Origin: Planctomycetota bacterium
GTDB taxonomy: Bacteria; Planctomycetota; Planctomycetia; Isosphaerales; Isosphaeraceae
Reading direction: 5' to 3'
NCBI GenBank assembly: GCA_021807585.1
Contig: JAKBCQ010000299.1
Coordinates: forward strand, 1 to 5,024
Length of the DNA stretch: 5,024 bases
Made by a program: the position numbers and the translations under genes. The notes under the pieces are model-generated. The model saw only the letters and a program-made list of their open reading frames with translations, ran no database searches and was not told the DNA's origin. How positions within the stretch are numbered: position 1 is the stretch's first letter; each line of letters begins with the position of its first letter. Shown here piece after piece: positions 1 through 5,024 of the stretch.

Positions 1-228
1 CGCGGTACGCGGGGCGCATGTCGATCCGGGCCGGTGCGATCGATTCCAGGGCGCCTTTGAGAGAACGAGCGTAAGGCCGCAAAAATCGGTGATTCCCGCG
101 ACGACGAGCCCGACGCCGATGAACGCAGCCAGGCCGATAAACGCCGGGTGGACGAACGCCCCCAAAATCGATCCCGTCAAAACCAGCAAGCCGACTCCGA
201 TTCGAGTCTGCCGTTCAAGCGAAATCAT
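1..228 (-). CDS. Partial DUF2892/YgaP-like small membrane protein, 3' end cut by window edge
   Basis: The minus strand is open for 76 codons from an ATG at 228-226 to the window edge, so the stop is not visible. The N-terminus is MISLERQTRIG, followed by two hydrophobic segments at about residues 10-27 and 29-47. The short loop between them contains the FVHPAFIG motif. After the second helix come GITDFCGL (residues 45-52) and APWNR (59-63). This arrangement matches my memory of the DUF2892/YgaP-type transmembrane domain found alone or fused to rhodanese domains, where a Cys follows the second helix and a PWN motif lies near the C-terminus. The family is membrane-bound and its role is poorly defined, though it is often linked to sulfur or thiol handling. 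A strong ribosome binding site fixes the start. Residues after PWNR (SHRPGSTCAPRTA) are a hydrophilic tail I do not recognise. I am confident it is a gene and moderately confident of the family. Confidence 0.72.
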   Translation of the reverse strand, partial: MISLERQTRIGVGLLVLTGSILGAFVHPAFIGLAAFIGVGLVVAGITDFCGLTLVLSKAPWNRSHRPGSTCAPRTA

Positions 229-233
229 CGCCA

Positions 234-241
234 ACCTCCTT
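234..241 (-). promoter_or_regulatory. Strong Shine-Dalgarno for the left-edge membrane protein gene
   Basis: Read on the minus strand the sequence is AAGGAGGT, followed by five bases and then the ATG at 228-226. It is a near-perfect anti-16S match at good spacing. It decides the start of the partial gene and shows that the coding strand here is minus, although longer open frames exist on the plus strand. Confidence 0.75.
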
Positions 242-367
242 CGGATTCAAAATAAAGCTTCATACATCGACCGCGCCGATCAGATCGTCGGGGTCGAAAG
301 TCAGGTCGTTCCGGCGATCGACCGTCATGAACGTGTCGTCGCGAGTTCGGCGTCGCCCACAAAATCA

Positions 368-396
368 ACTGTATAACCAAACGGAGATATAGTCAA
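368..396 (-). promoter_or_regulatory. Candidate sigma70-like promoter for the left-edge gene
   Basis: On the minus strand TTGACT (396-391, five of six consensus positions) is followed at 17 bp by TACAGT (373-368, four of six). A TATACA hexamer also lies at 375-370 but at only 15 bp spacing. The promoter would give a leader of about 130 nt before the ATG at 228. The match to the other two promoters proposed in this window (TTGACT or TTGACC, 17-bp spacer) adds some support. This rests on motif reading only. Confidence 0.35.
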
Positions 397-729
397 TCCC
401 TCCGGTTGCGGGAACGATTCGATTGAGGCCGAGGCGGCGGACGATCTTTTGAAAGAGCGAATCCGTAACGCGTCGACGAGGCGACGTTTACGAGCGTGCC
501 GCGGCCGGCGAGAGGGCGAACGTCCTGTTAAGCCGGTATTATCTCTGGTATTGTTAGTAGATCGTGTGTTCGTGCGGGCGATTGTTTTTCAAGCTCGAAC
601 ATCCCCCTTTTATATGCGACCTCACGAAATCGGATTTCTCCTGTCGAAATCGGATTCGCGTTCTCGCGAACTAAATGTAATGAATATCTTAATATCTGTA
701 TATTCGCGATAAAACATTCGCGGAGGCGT
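397..729. other. Intergenic stretch with no supported gene
   Basis: This stretch lies downstream of the DUF1559 stop and upstream of the promoter of the left-edge gene. I find no convincing gene. The plus-strand open frame at 449-712 starts with TTG, has no ribosome binding site, and gives an Arg-rich product unlike any family I know. The right third is AT-rich. On the minus strand, a 6-bp stem (TTCGCG/CGCGAA at 655-670, 4-base loop) lies about 60 nt after the DUF1559 stop, but no T-run follows it. A weak AT-rich inverted repeat (GAATAT at 682-687, ATATTC at 700-705) lies closer to the stop. Either could help end the DUF1559 transcript, but neither is a textbook intrinsic terminator. Confidence 0.5.
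625..656. repeat. 12-bp direct repeat with 20-bp period
   Basis: CGAAATCGGATT occurs at 625-636 and again, identically, at 645-656, with 8 bases between copies. The 20-bp period is about two helical turns, so both copies would lie on the same DNA face, as in a tandem protein-binding site. No gene starts right beside it, so no role can be assigned. Confidence 0.6.
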
Positions 730-1803
730 TTAATAATCGTTTCCCGAGACGACTTCGGCGCCGTTGCGCGTGCCGATCGCCTGCCAGATGATGATGTTCA
801 CTCCGTTTTTGACGAACCTCGAACTGCCGTCGCAAAATAAAACATTCACCCCTCCCGGATGCCAACTATGTGATGCGATGTTATGAGTAAGCAAATTCCA
901 CCATTGATTCGTCCGATTGCTTTGCGGCAAGCCGCCGCGACAATCAAGCCGCTTGTCGTTGGGCGGACGTACATGATTGTACATGCTGTGCCCGGGAGCG
1001 CCGAAAAGCCACATACATCCGAATGTGTTGAGCTGAATATTTCCCGCCTGATTGCAATTCGACGGATAATTGAGCAGCGGCGGACCGTTCGTCGCGTTGT
1101 CGTTCCCCGTCGTCAACACCATCCCCCCCACGGGTGTCGTTCCATTCCAGGTCGAATTCCCCGGTTGCGAGCGGATCTGCTCGGCGAACGCCGCGGTTTG
1201 TGAACTCCCGTCGATGATCTGCGCGAGATTTGTAGCCGAATTCTCATAAAAGATTCCGTTGATCCTGATCCCGTACGGATTGAGCGGCGAGACCGCGAAC
1301 GTCGTTCCCGTGTTCATCGGATAATTGTGCATTCCCTTCCCCCCCAGGCAGCGGAATTGGCCGCCGTCGCTCGGGCAAAGGAACGAATCGACGATCGTCT
1401 CGATCGAGGTGAGATTTTCGGGCTGGGAACCCGCCTCACCCGCTCCCGTCGCGGTCAAGCTCGTCTCGGGGTTGAGCAAAAAATTGGTCGCGTTGTATAA
1501 GGCGATTTGATCGAGATACGGCAACAAATACGAATGCGCCGAAAAGCACCGACCCGAACCGTTGATCATGCCGCGGAGCCTCCCCGGCGGGAAGGTGTTG
1601 AGCGCGTCGTGGTACGAATGGAGCGCGATGCCGAGCTGCTTGAGGTTGTTCAAGCATTGCGCACGCCGAGCCGCCTCGCGCGCTTGCTGCACCGCGGGAA
1701 GTAACAAAGCGATCAAAACCGCGATGATCGCGATCACGACGAGCAATTCAATCAGCGTGAAACCCGAACGATGTTCGCCCGCCGCCTTTGATAAAGATTT
1801 CAT
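730..1803 (-). CDS. DUF1559 domain-containing pseudopilin-like protein
   Basis: This is a complete 357-residue planctomycete DUF1559 protein, within the usual length for the family. Residues 1-14 are a short basic leader ending in Gly14, followed by the type IV prepilin motif FTLIE (15-19, with the conserved Glu at +5) and a hydrophobic helix to about residue 38. Prepilin peptidase would be expected to cut after Gly14. An amphipathic stretch with REAARR and [15 protein letters not shown] (52-66) is characteristic. Further family motifs are [12 protein letters not shown] (93-104), FLCPSD (141-146), [12 protein letters not shown] (198-209), YNHVRPPN (275-282), and the C-terminal block from [16 protein letters not shown] (315-330) to the end. 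The function of the family is unknown. Pilin-like export or surface assembly is inferred from the N-terminus, and no other pilus or secretion gene is present. The start has GGGAG about 8 bases upstream and a good promoter at 1857-1885. The gene is divergent from the one at 2096. Confidence 0.96.
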   Translation of the reverse strand: MKSLSKAAGEHRSGFTLIELLVVIAIIAVLIALLLPAVQQAREAARRAQCLNNLKQLGIALHSYHDALNTFPPGRLRGMINGSGRCFSAHSYLLPYLDQIALYNATNFLLNPETSLTATGAGEAGSQPENLTSIETIVDSFLCPSDGGQFRCLGGKGMHNYPMNTGTTFAVSPLNPYGIRINGIFYENSATNLAQIIDGSSQTAAFAEQIRSQPGNSTWNGTTPVGGMVLTTGNDNATNGPPLLNYPSNCNQAGNIQLNTFGCMWLFGAPGHSMYNHVRPPNDKRLDCRGGLPQSNRTNQWWNLLTHNIASHSWHPGGVNVLFCDGSSRFVKNGVNIIIWQAIGTRNGAEVVSGNDY

Positions 1804-1856
1804 GATTCCACTCCCACCTTCGTCGTCAAATGGTACGATCGTGCGATTAGATCGAG

Positions 1857-1885
1857 ACGATACGACGGCCGGGGGAATGAGTCAA
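1857..1885 (-). promoter_or_regulatory. Sigma70-like promoter for the DUF1559 gene
   Basis: On the minus strand TTGACT (1885-1880, five of six) is separated by exactly 17 bp from TATCGT (1862-1857, four of six). Transcription would start near 1850, giving a leader of about 45 nt before the ATG at 1803. It is one of the two best promoter matches in the window. The assignment comes from motif and position only. Confidence 0.45.
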
Positions 1886-1990
1886 GCGAGCCGCGTCTTG
1901 AATCGAGGGGGATCGAGCTTTGGATCGTACGCGAATGAATTTGATTGTCCAATGTCGGCGCAATCGCTTTTGATTCGTTCGATCGCCTTC

Positions 1991-2019
1991 TTGACCGCGG
2001 GGATTCGTCCGCATACAAC
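1991..2019 (+). promoter_or_regulatory. Sigma70-like promoter for the DUF2780-like gene
   Basis: TTGACC (1991-1996, five of six) and TACAAC (2014-2019, four of six) are separated by 17 bp. Transcription would begin near 2026, about 70 nt before the ATG at 2096. Together with the minus-strand promoter at 1857-1885, this makes 1804-2095 a divergent promoter region with about 105 bp between the two -35 boxes. Confidence 0.4.
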
Positions 2020-2095
2020 AATCGGACCGAATCGATTCGACTCGGCTCATGTATCAACAACCATTCGGTTCTCCATATTCGGGAGTTACACATCA

Positions 2096-2515
2096 ATGAA
2101 TGAAATGATTTCAACGCTTTCAGCACGACTCGGGCTCGACCCCGAAATGGTTGAAAAAGGCCTCGCGGCGCTGCTTTCGGGGCTCAAGGATCATTTGCCC
2201 CCCGAACTCTACTCGGCGCTTCATAACGCGATTCCAGACGCCGACGCGATCGTTTCCAAATCCGCGGCCGCCGCCGACGATTCCGCACCACAATCGGGGG
2301 GATTGCTCGCATCGATCGTCAACATCGCCGGCAAGGTGTTCGGCGGCGATACGTCCAAAGTGCTGAGCGAATTGACCAAATTGGGCTTCTCCGCCGAACA
2401 GATCGAACAATTCGTGATTCACGCGTTCAATTATCTGGAATCGATCGTTCCCAAAGAGATCCTCGATCAGGTGAAAAGCCGCATCCCCGGGGTTTCGTTT
2501 CAACAAAAAGGCTGA
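2096..2515 (+). CDS. Small helical protein, DUF2780-like, with internal duplication
   Basis: This is a 139-residue protein with no signal peptide or clear membrane helix. It looks all-helical, in two halves joined by an Ala/Ser/Gly-rich linker (about 54-86, including SGGLLASIVNIAGKVFGG). The first half has LGLDPEMVEKGLAALL then LPPELYSALHNAIP. The second has LGFSAEQIEQFVIHAF then VPKEILDQVKSRIP. The pattern of LG, a Glu-rich helix and a hydrophobic helix ending in IP resembles DUF2780 (the VcgC/VcgE group) as I remember it. Related small helical families such as DUF937/YidB are alternatives. The function is unknown. The frame is open upstream to 1562, but I chose ATG 2096 because the upstream part overlaps the divergent DUF1559 gene and both promoters, and because GGGAG lies at 2081-2085. 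The spacing of 10 is slightly long, and ATG 2105 (Met4) is possible. I am confident of the gene and moderately confident of the family. Confidence 0.78.
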   Translation: MNEMISTLSARLGLDPEMVEKGLAALLSGLKDHLPPELYSALHNAIPDADAIVSKSAAAADDSAPQSGGLLASIVNIAGKVFGGDTSKVLSELTKLGFSAEQIEQFVIHAFNYLESIVPKEILDQVKSRIPGVSFQQKG

Positions 2516-2587
2516 TCCGGGCGTTCGCCGATCCCAAAAGTCTCGACGTCGCGACGACGGGGCGTCGATTCTCACCTCCAGGATCAC

Positions 2588-2642
2588 TCTAAAATGCTAA
2601 TAAATACATTGTTAACAAAATAAATATATAAAAATAATTAAA
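2588..2642. other. AT-rich island with a possible promoter for the dehydrogenase
   Basis: About 55 bases are almost entirely A and T in otherwise GC-rich DNA. They include a 10-bp palindrome TTGTTAACAA (2609-2618) and an A-rich run to 2640. A plus-strand promoter could be read as TTGTTA (2609-2614) and AATAAT (2633-2638) with an 18-bp spacer. That would give a leader of about 160 nt before the ATG at 2808. Other roles are possible: an UP element, a site for a nucleoid-associated protein, or simply a transcript end for the gene finishing at 2515. No terminator hairpin with a T-run is seen after 2515. A short inverted repeat, TCGACG (2543-2548) with CGTCGA (2563-2568), is the only stem there. 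Confidence 0.4.
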
Positions 2643-2752
2643 CACTTGTCGGTGCGTTCTTCTTTCGTGTCGGCTACCTCCCGCGAGTTTACGTTTTCGA
2701 TCCTGGTCGATGATTCCCGGCGCCGGTTGGATTATGCTGCGGGTTCGAACGG

Positions 2753-2770
2753 TCGCGGATCGATCCGCGA
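2753..2770. promoter_or_regulatory. Perfect 18-bp palindrome upstream of the dehydrogenase (operator-like)
   Basis: TCGCGGATCGATCCGCGA reads identically on both strands and ends 37 bases before the dehydrogenase ATG at 2808. The size and symmetry suit a homodimeric repressor such as a TetR- or LacI-type protein. As RNA it could form only a stem with almost no loop, so a DNA site is more likely than a hairpin. A second, shorter palindrome, CCGGCGCCGG, lies at 2717-2726. No regulator gene is in the window. Confidence 0.45.
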
Positions 2771-2807
2771 GGGGCGTGCATCGACATCATTCGAATAGGC
2801 GATTGAG

Positions 2808-3554
2808 ATGGCTCCATTTTTTGATTTATCGGGACAGACGGCGCTCGTGACGGGGGGCGCACGGGGGATCGGCGCGGGGATCGCGCGCAGGCTTCGGCAA
2901 GCGGGCGCAAGGATCGCGATCTTCGATCTCGACGGCGGATACGCCGCTCAGGTCGCCGCCGAGTGCCAGGGGATTCACACCGTCGGCGATATGACCTTGG
3001 AAAGCGACGTCGATCGCGCCTTTTCAGACGCCGAATCAAAGCTCGGTCCGGTGTCGATTTTGGTGAACAACGCCGCGATCACGGGACGAGCCGAGATCAG
3101 TTGGAACCTCAAAGCCGACGAGGTACGACGCGTGTTCGAGGTCAACGTGATCGGTCCGTTTCTCTGTTGCAAGCGGGTCGTTCCGGGAATGATCGAACGG
3201 AAGTTCGGCAGGATCGTCTCGATCGCGTCGATCGCGGGGAAGGAAGGGAACCCGACGCTCCTCCCCTACTCGGCTTCGAAGGCCGCGGTGATCAACATGA
3301 CAAAAGCCCTGGCGCGCGAGGTCGTCGGTCGGGGGGATATCACCGTCAACGCGATCTCGCCCGCGGTCATTCAAACCGAGATGGTCGAGGCGCTGCCGCA
3401 AGCGACGATCGATTACATGCTCTCGAAGATCCCGATGGGACGAACGGGACGAATCGACGAGGTCGCGGCGCTCGTCCATTTTCTCGCAAGCCGAGACGCC
3501 TCGTATTGCACCGGCCAGTGCTACGATCTCAGCGGCGGACGAGCCACATATTGA
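2808..3554 (+). CDS. Classical short-chain dehydrogenase/reductase (SDR)
   Basis: This is a complete 248-residue cytoplasmic NAD(P)-dependent oxidoreductase of the classical SDR type. The Rossmann fold starts at DLSGQTALVTGGARGIG, with the glycine motif TGGARGIG at 15-22. Asp40 at the end of the second strand (AIFDLD) favours NAD(H) over NADP(H). NNAA lies at 87-90. The catalytic residues are all present: Asn113, Ser141, Tyr154 and Lys158 (YSASK at 154-158). ISPAVIQTEM (183-192) is the usual nucleotide-loop region, and the C-terminus is CYDLSGGRATY. FabG-like annotation would be common, but isolation from fatty-acid genes argues for another substrate. Sugar-acid or sugar-alcohol dehydrogenases with a similar GGRATY tail are my weak guess. 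An in-frame TAG at 2796-2798 makes ATG 2808 the earliest normal start. The ribosome binding site is weak (TAGG at 2796-2799). Confidence 0.95.
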   Translation: MAPFFDLSGQTALVTGGARGIGAGIARRLRQAGARIAIFDLDGGYAAQVAAECQGIHTVGDMTLESDVDRAFSDAESKLGPVSILVNNAAITGRAEISWNLKADEVRRVFEVNVIGPFLCCKRVVPGMIERKFGRIVSIASIAGKEGNPTLLPYSASKAAVINMTKALAREVVGRGDITVNAISPAVIQTEMVEALPQATIDYMLSKIPMGRTGRIDEVAALVHFLASRDASYCTGQCYDLSGGRATY

Positions 3555-3599
3555 TAGATAAATGAAAATACGCGATTCTCTTTGATTCGAATGCCGCGG

Positions 3600-3623
3600 G
3601 CGTGTGATCGATGCGCGTTTTTT
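3600..3623 (+). terminator. Candidate weak intrinsic terminator after the SDR gene
   Basis: GCGTGT (3600-3605) can pair with ATGCGC (3611-3616), using two G-U wobbles around a 5-base loop. One base later comes a run of six T (3618-3623). It lies about 45 nt after the SDR stop at 3554. The stem is short, so termination may be partial and some read-through into the next gene is possible. Confidence 0.35.
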
Positions 3624-3628
3624 GGTCG

Positions 3629-3657
3629 TTGAGAACCGCCCTGGTTTCGGTTAGGTT
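3629..3657 (+). promoter_or_regulatory. Weak candidate promoter for the beta-propeller gene
   Basis: TTGAGA (3629-3634, five of six) and TAGGTT (3652-3657, only three of six) are 17 bp apart. This would place the transcription start within the palindrome at 3661-3672. The -10 match is poor, so this is a suggestion only. Confidence 0.2.
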
Positions 3658-3660
3658 CAA

Positions 3661-3672
3661 GAATCGCGATTC
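3661..3672. repeat. Perfect 12-bp palindrome before the beta-propeller gene
   Basis: GAATCGCGATTC is a perfect palindrome that ends 30 bases before the ATG at 3703. If the weak promoter at 3629-3657 is real, the palindrome would cover its start point, a normal operator position. It differs in sequence from the 18-bp palindrome before the SDR gene, so the two need not share a regulator. Confidence 0.4.
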
Positions 3673-3702
3673 ACGGGCCGTCAAACGCACAAGGGGATTC
3701 TT

Positions 3703-4824
3703 ATGGTAAATCGAGCGAGGATCTTGGTGGGAACGATCGCCGCATTCGCCTTGTTCGTCACGGCTTCGATCGCGGCCGAGCCCGCGAAGGCCGAAGGGCG
3801 AAGGCTTTACGTCGCCGAGCCCGGGATTCGCGATTTGCTTGAATACGGCGGCCACGGGCTGCTCGTTTACGATATCGATCGCGGGCATAAGTTGATCAAA
3901 CGAATTCCGACCGCGGGGTTGAGGCCGAACGGCAAGCCCGATAACGTCAAGGGAGTGTGCGCCTCGGCCGCAACGGGGCGCATTCATATCTCGACAACAA
4001 AAACACTGACGTGCCTGGATCTTATCACCGAGAAAATTCTTTGGGAGCGATCTTACGAGGGGGGATGCGACCGCATGGCGCTTTCTCCCGACGGCAAGAC
4101 GATTTATCTCCCCTCGTTCGAGGGGGATCACTGGAACGTCGTCGACGCGATCGACGGATCGGTGATCGCCAAGATCACCCCCAAATCGGGGGCGCACAAC
4201 ACGGTTTACGGCGCCGACGGCAAGCACGTTTATCTCGCGGGTTTGAAGTCGCCGTTGCTGACGGTCGCCGATCCGTCCAAGCATGTCGCCGAGCGGACCG
4301 TCGGGCCGTTTTCGGCGGCGATTCGGCCCTTCACCGTCGACGGTCGCCAAACACGCTGTTATGTCACCGTCAACGGTTTGCTCGGATTTGAAATCGGCGA
4401 TTTGAAAACGAACAAACCCGTTCAGCGCGTCGTCGTCTCGGGTTTTCAACCCGGTCCGGTGAAACGTCACGGCTGCCCCAGCCACGGCGTCGGCCTCACT
4501 CCCGACGAAAAAGAGATCTGGGTCGTCGACGGCCATAACCAACAAGTTCATGTTTTTGATATCACGGTCGAGCCGCCGCGCCAAACGACGAGCATCCCGC
4601 TCCGTGATGAGCCGGGCTGGATCACGTTTTCAATCGACGGTCAATATGCTTATCCGTCGACGGGCGAGGTGATCGACGTCAAAACCAAAAAAACGCTCAC
4701 GACGCTCTCCGACGAAAAAGGATCCCCCGTTTTGAGCGAAAAAATGGTCGAGATCGATTTCGAGCGAGGCAAACCGGTGCGAACCGGCGATCAATTCGGC
4801 GTCGGTCGCGTAACCGATCGTTGA
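3703..4824 (+). CDS. Exported YncE/YVTN-family beta-propeller protein
   Basis: This 373-residue protein starts with a Sec-type signal peptide: basic residues Arg4 and Arg6, a hydrophobic core from about 7 to 20, and cleavage likely near Ala24-Ala25 or after AKA (28-30). It should be periplasmic or otherwise exported. The rest is a beta-propeller with repeated strand patterns. These include MALSPDGKTIYLPSFEGD (125-142), VYGADGKHVYLAG (168-180), VGLTPDEKEIWVVDGHNQ (263-280, followed by VHVFD) and ITFSIDGQYAYPSTGEVIDV (307-326). The S/TPDGKxIY-type blade signature is that of YncE and the 40-residue YVTN repeats. A conserved-looking RHGCPSHG (255-262) sits before one blade. Its ligand or partner is unknown, and such proteins often bind or scaffold other molecules. 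AGGGG at 3692-3696 with 6-base spacing supports ATG 3703. The gene begins 148 bp after the SDR stop on the same strand, and co-function is not shown. Confidence 0.9.
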   Translation: MVNRARILVGTIAAFALFVTASIAAEPAKAEGRRLYVAEPGIRDLLEYGGHGLLVYDIDRGHKLIKRIPTAGLRPNGKPDNVKGVCASAATGRIHISTTKTLTCLDLITEKILWERSYEGGCDRMALSPDGKTIYLPSFEGDHWNVVDAIDGSVIAKITPKSGAHNTVYGADGKHVYLAGLKSPLLTVADPSKHVAERTVGPFSAAIRPFTVDGRQTRCYVTVNGLLGFEIGDLKTNKPVQRVVVSGFQPGPVKRHGCPSHGVGLTPDEKEIWVVDGHNQQVHVFDITVEPPRQTTSIPLRDEPGWITFSIDGQYAYPSTGEVIDVKTKKTLTTLSDEKGSPVLSEKMVEIDFERGKPVRTGDQFGVGRVTDR

Positions 4825-5024
4825 TTTCTCGATTCGGCGGAACGTTCTGGCCGCGTCGCGGCGTGCCCCGGACGCCCCAGCGGCGTGAGATTTGCATCCC
4901 GTTCTGTTGGTGGTAACCGCCGGGCCCGAACGTGGCGACGAGGCGGTGGATTGAATACGGAGTCGCCGTGATGATTCCAATCAGCATGTTGTTAGATGTT
5001 GGAACTTCGATTGAGTCGGTCGGT
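4825..5024. other. Unresolved right edge: two weak partial-gene readings
   Basis: No firm gene is visible after the propeller stop at 4824. On the plus strand, ATG 4971 has GGAG at 4959-4962 (8-base spacing) and stays open to the edge for 18 codons (MIPISMLLDVGTSIESVG). It could be the start of a gene, but the peptide matches nothing I know. On the minus strand, a frame open from the right edge runs to a stop at 4697-4699. Its middle (for example SIHRLVATFGPGGYHQQNG) has coding-like GC-rich third positions, but it would overlap the propeller gene by 128 bp and turns Arg-rich there. The GC-rich bases 4850-4876 can form small alternative stems (for example GCCGC/GCGGC) without a T-run. Confidence 0.3.

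Noticed and set aside
260..328. 22-codon minus-strand open frame in the leader of the left-edge gene
   Set aside because: It could be a regulatory leader peptide, but there is no ribosome binding site before its ATG and no regulatory codon run or hairpin follows.
89..376. Plus-strand open frame of 95 codons
   Set aside because: It lies opposite the minus-strand membrane gene and its strong ribosome binding site. It has no ribosome binding site of its own and its product looks like random Pro/Arg-rich sequence.
449..712. Plus-strand open frame of 87 codons
   Set aside because: It starts with TTG, lacks a ribosome binding site, and is Arg-rich at first and AT-driven at the end. It also runs across the direct repeat and hairpin.
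883..1203. Plus-strand open frame inside the DUF1559 gene
   Set aside because: It is a shadow of a well-supported gene, with no recognisable domain.
1562..2095. Upstream extension of the DUF2780-like frame
   Set aside because: The frame is open, but this part overlaps the divergent DUF1559 gene and both proposed promoters. The product is Ser/Arg-rich and unstructured, and the ribosome binding site fits ATG 2096.
2120..2587. Minus-strand open frame of 155 codons
   Set aside because: It lies opposite the DUF2780-like gene in a mirrored frame, is Arg/Phe/Gly-rich, and has no family features.
2734..2849. Short plus-strand frame starting at an ATG before the SDR gene
   Set aside because: It overlaps the SDR start in another frame, is Arg/His-rich, lacks a ribosome binding site, and crosses the 18-bp palindrome.
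2963..3565. Plus-strand 200-codon frame inside the SDR gene
   Set aside because: It is very Arg-rich shadow sequence. The SDR frame carries every catalytic motif without interruption.
3529..4584. Long minus-strand frame of 351 codons opposite the propeller gene
   Set aside because: Long antisense frames are expected in GC-rich genes. It spans the end of one good gene, an intergenic gap with regulatory signals, and most of another gene. The product is Arg/Asp-rich with no domain that I recognise.

Overview
The window is typical planctomycete-type chromosomal DNA (Planctomycetota). The strongest evidence is a complete DUF1559 protein with a type IV pilin-like N-terminus and the family's C-terminal H-x-G-G-x-N-V-L-F-x-D-G motif, a family greatly expanded in that phylum. 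The coding DNA is GC-rich, and AT-rich patches occur only between genes. There are no rRNA, tRNA, CRISPR, insertion-sequence or phage features.

Layout from left to right. At 1-228 (minus) is the 5' part of a small two-helix membrane protein like the DUF2892/YgaP transmembrane domain. It runs off the left edge, has a near-perfect Shine-Dalgarno, and has a candidate promoter at 368-396. At 397-729 is a non-coding stretch with a 12-bp direct repeat of 20-bp period and a small hairpin. At 730-1803 (minus) is the DUF1559 pseudopilin-like gene. At 1804-2095 is a divergent intergenic region with one good sigma70-like promoter in each direction. At 2096-2515 (plus) is a 139-residue helical protein resembling DUF2780, which shows an ungapped internal duplication. 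At 2516-2807 is a long leader with an AT-rich island and a perfect 18-bp palindrome. At 2808-3554 (plus) is a classical short-chain dehydrogenase with an intact active site. After a candidate terminator comes 3703-4824 (plus), an exported YncE/YVTN-type beta-propeller protein. The last 200 bases are unresolved.

The genes appear to be separate transcription units, because most gaps are 148-500 bp and carry their own promoter-like signals. The dehydrogenase and the propeller gene share a strand and are 148 bp apart, but nothing in the sequence ties them to one pathway. I see no convincing new multi-gene system here. The most useful leads are the 18-bp operator-like palindrome before the dehydrogenase, the internal repeat in the 139-residue protein, and the truncated left-edge gene, which is easily missed because its stop lies outside the window.
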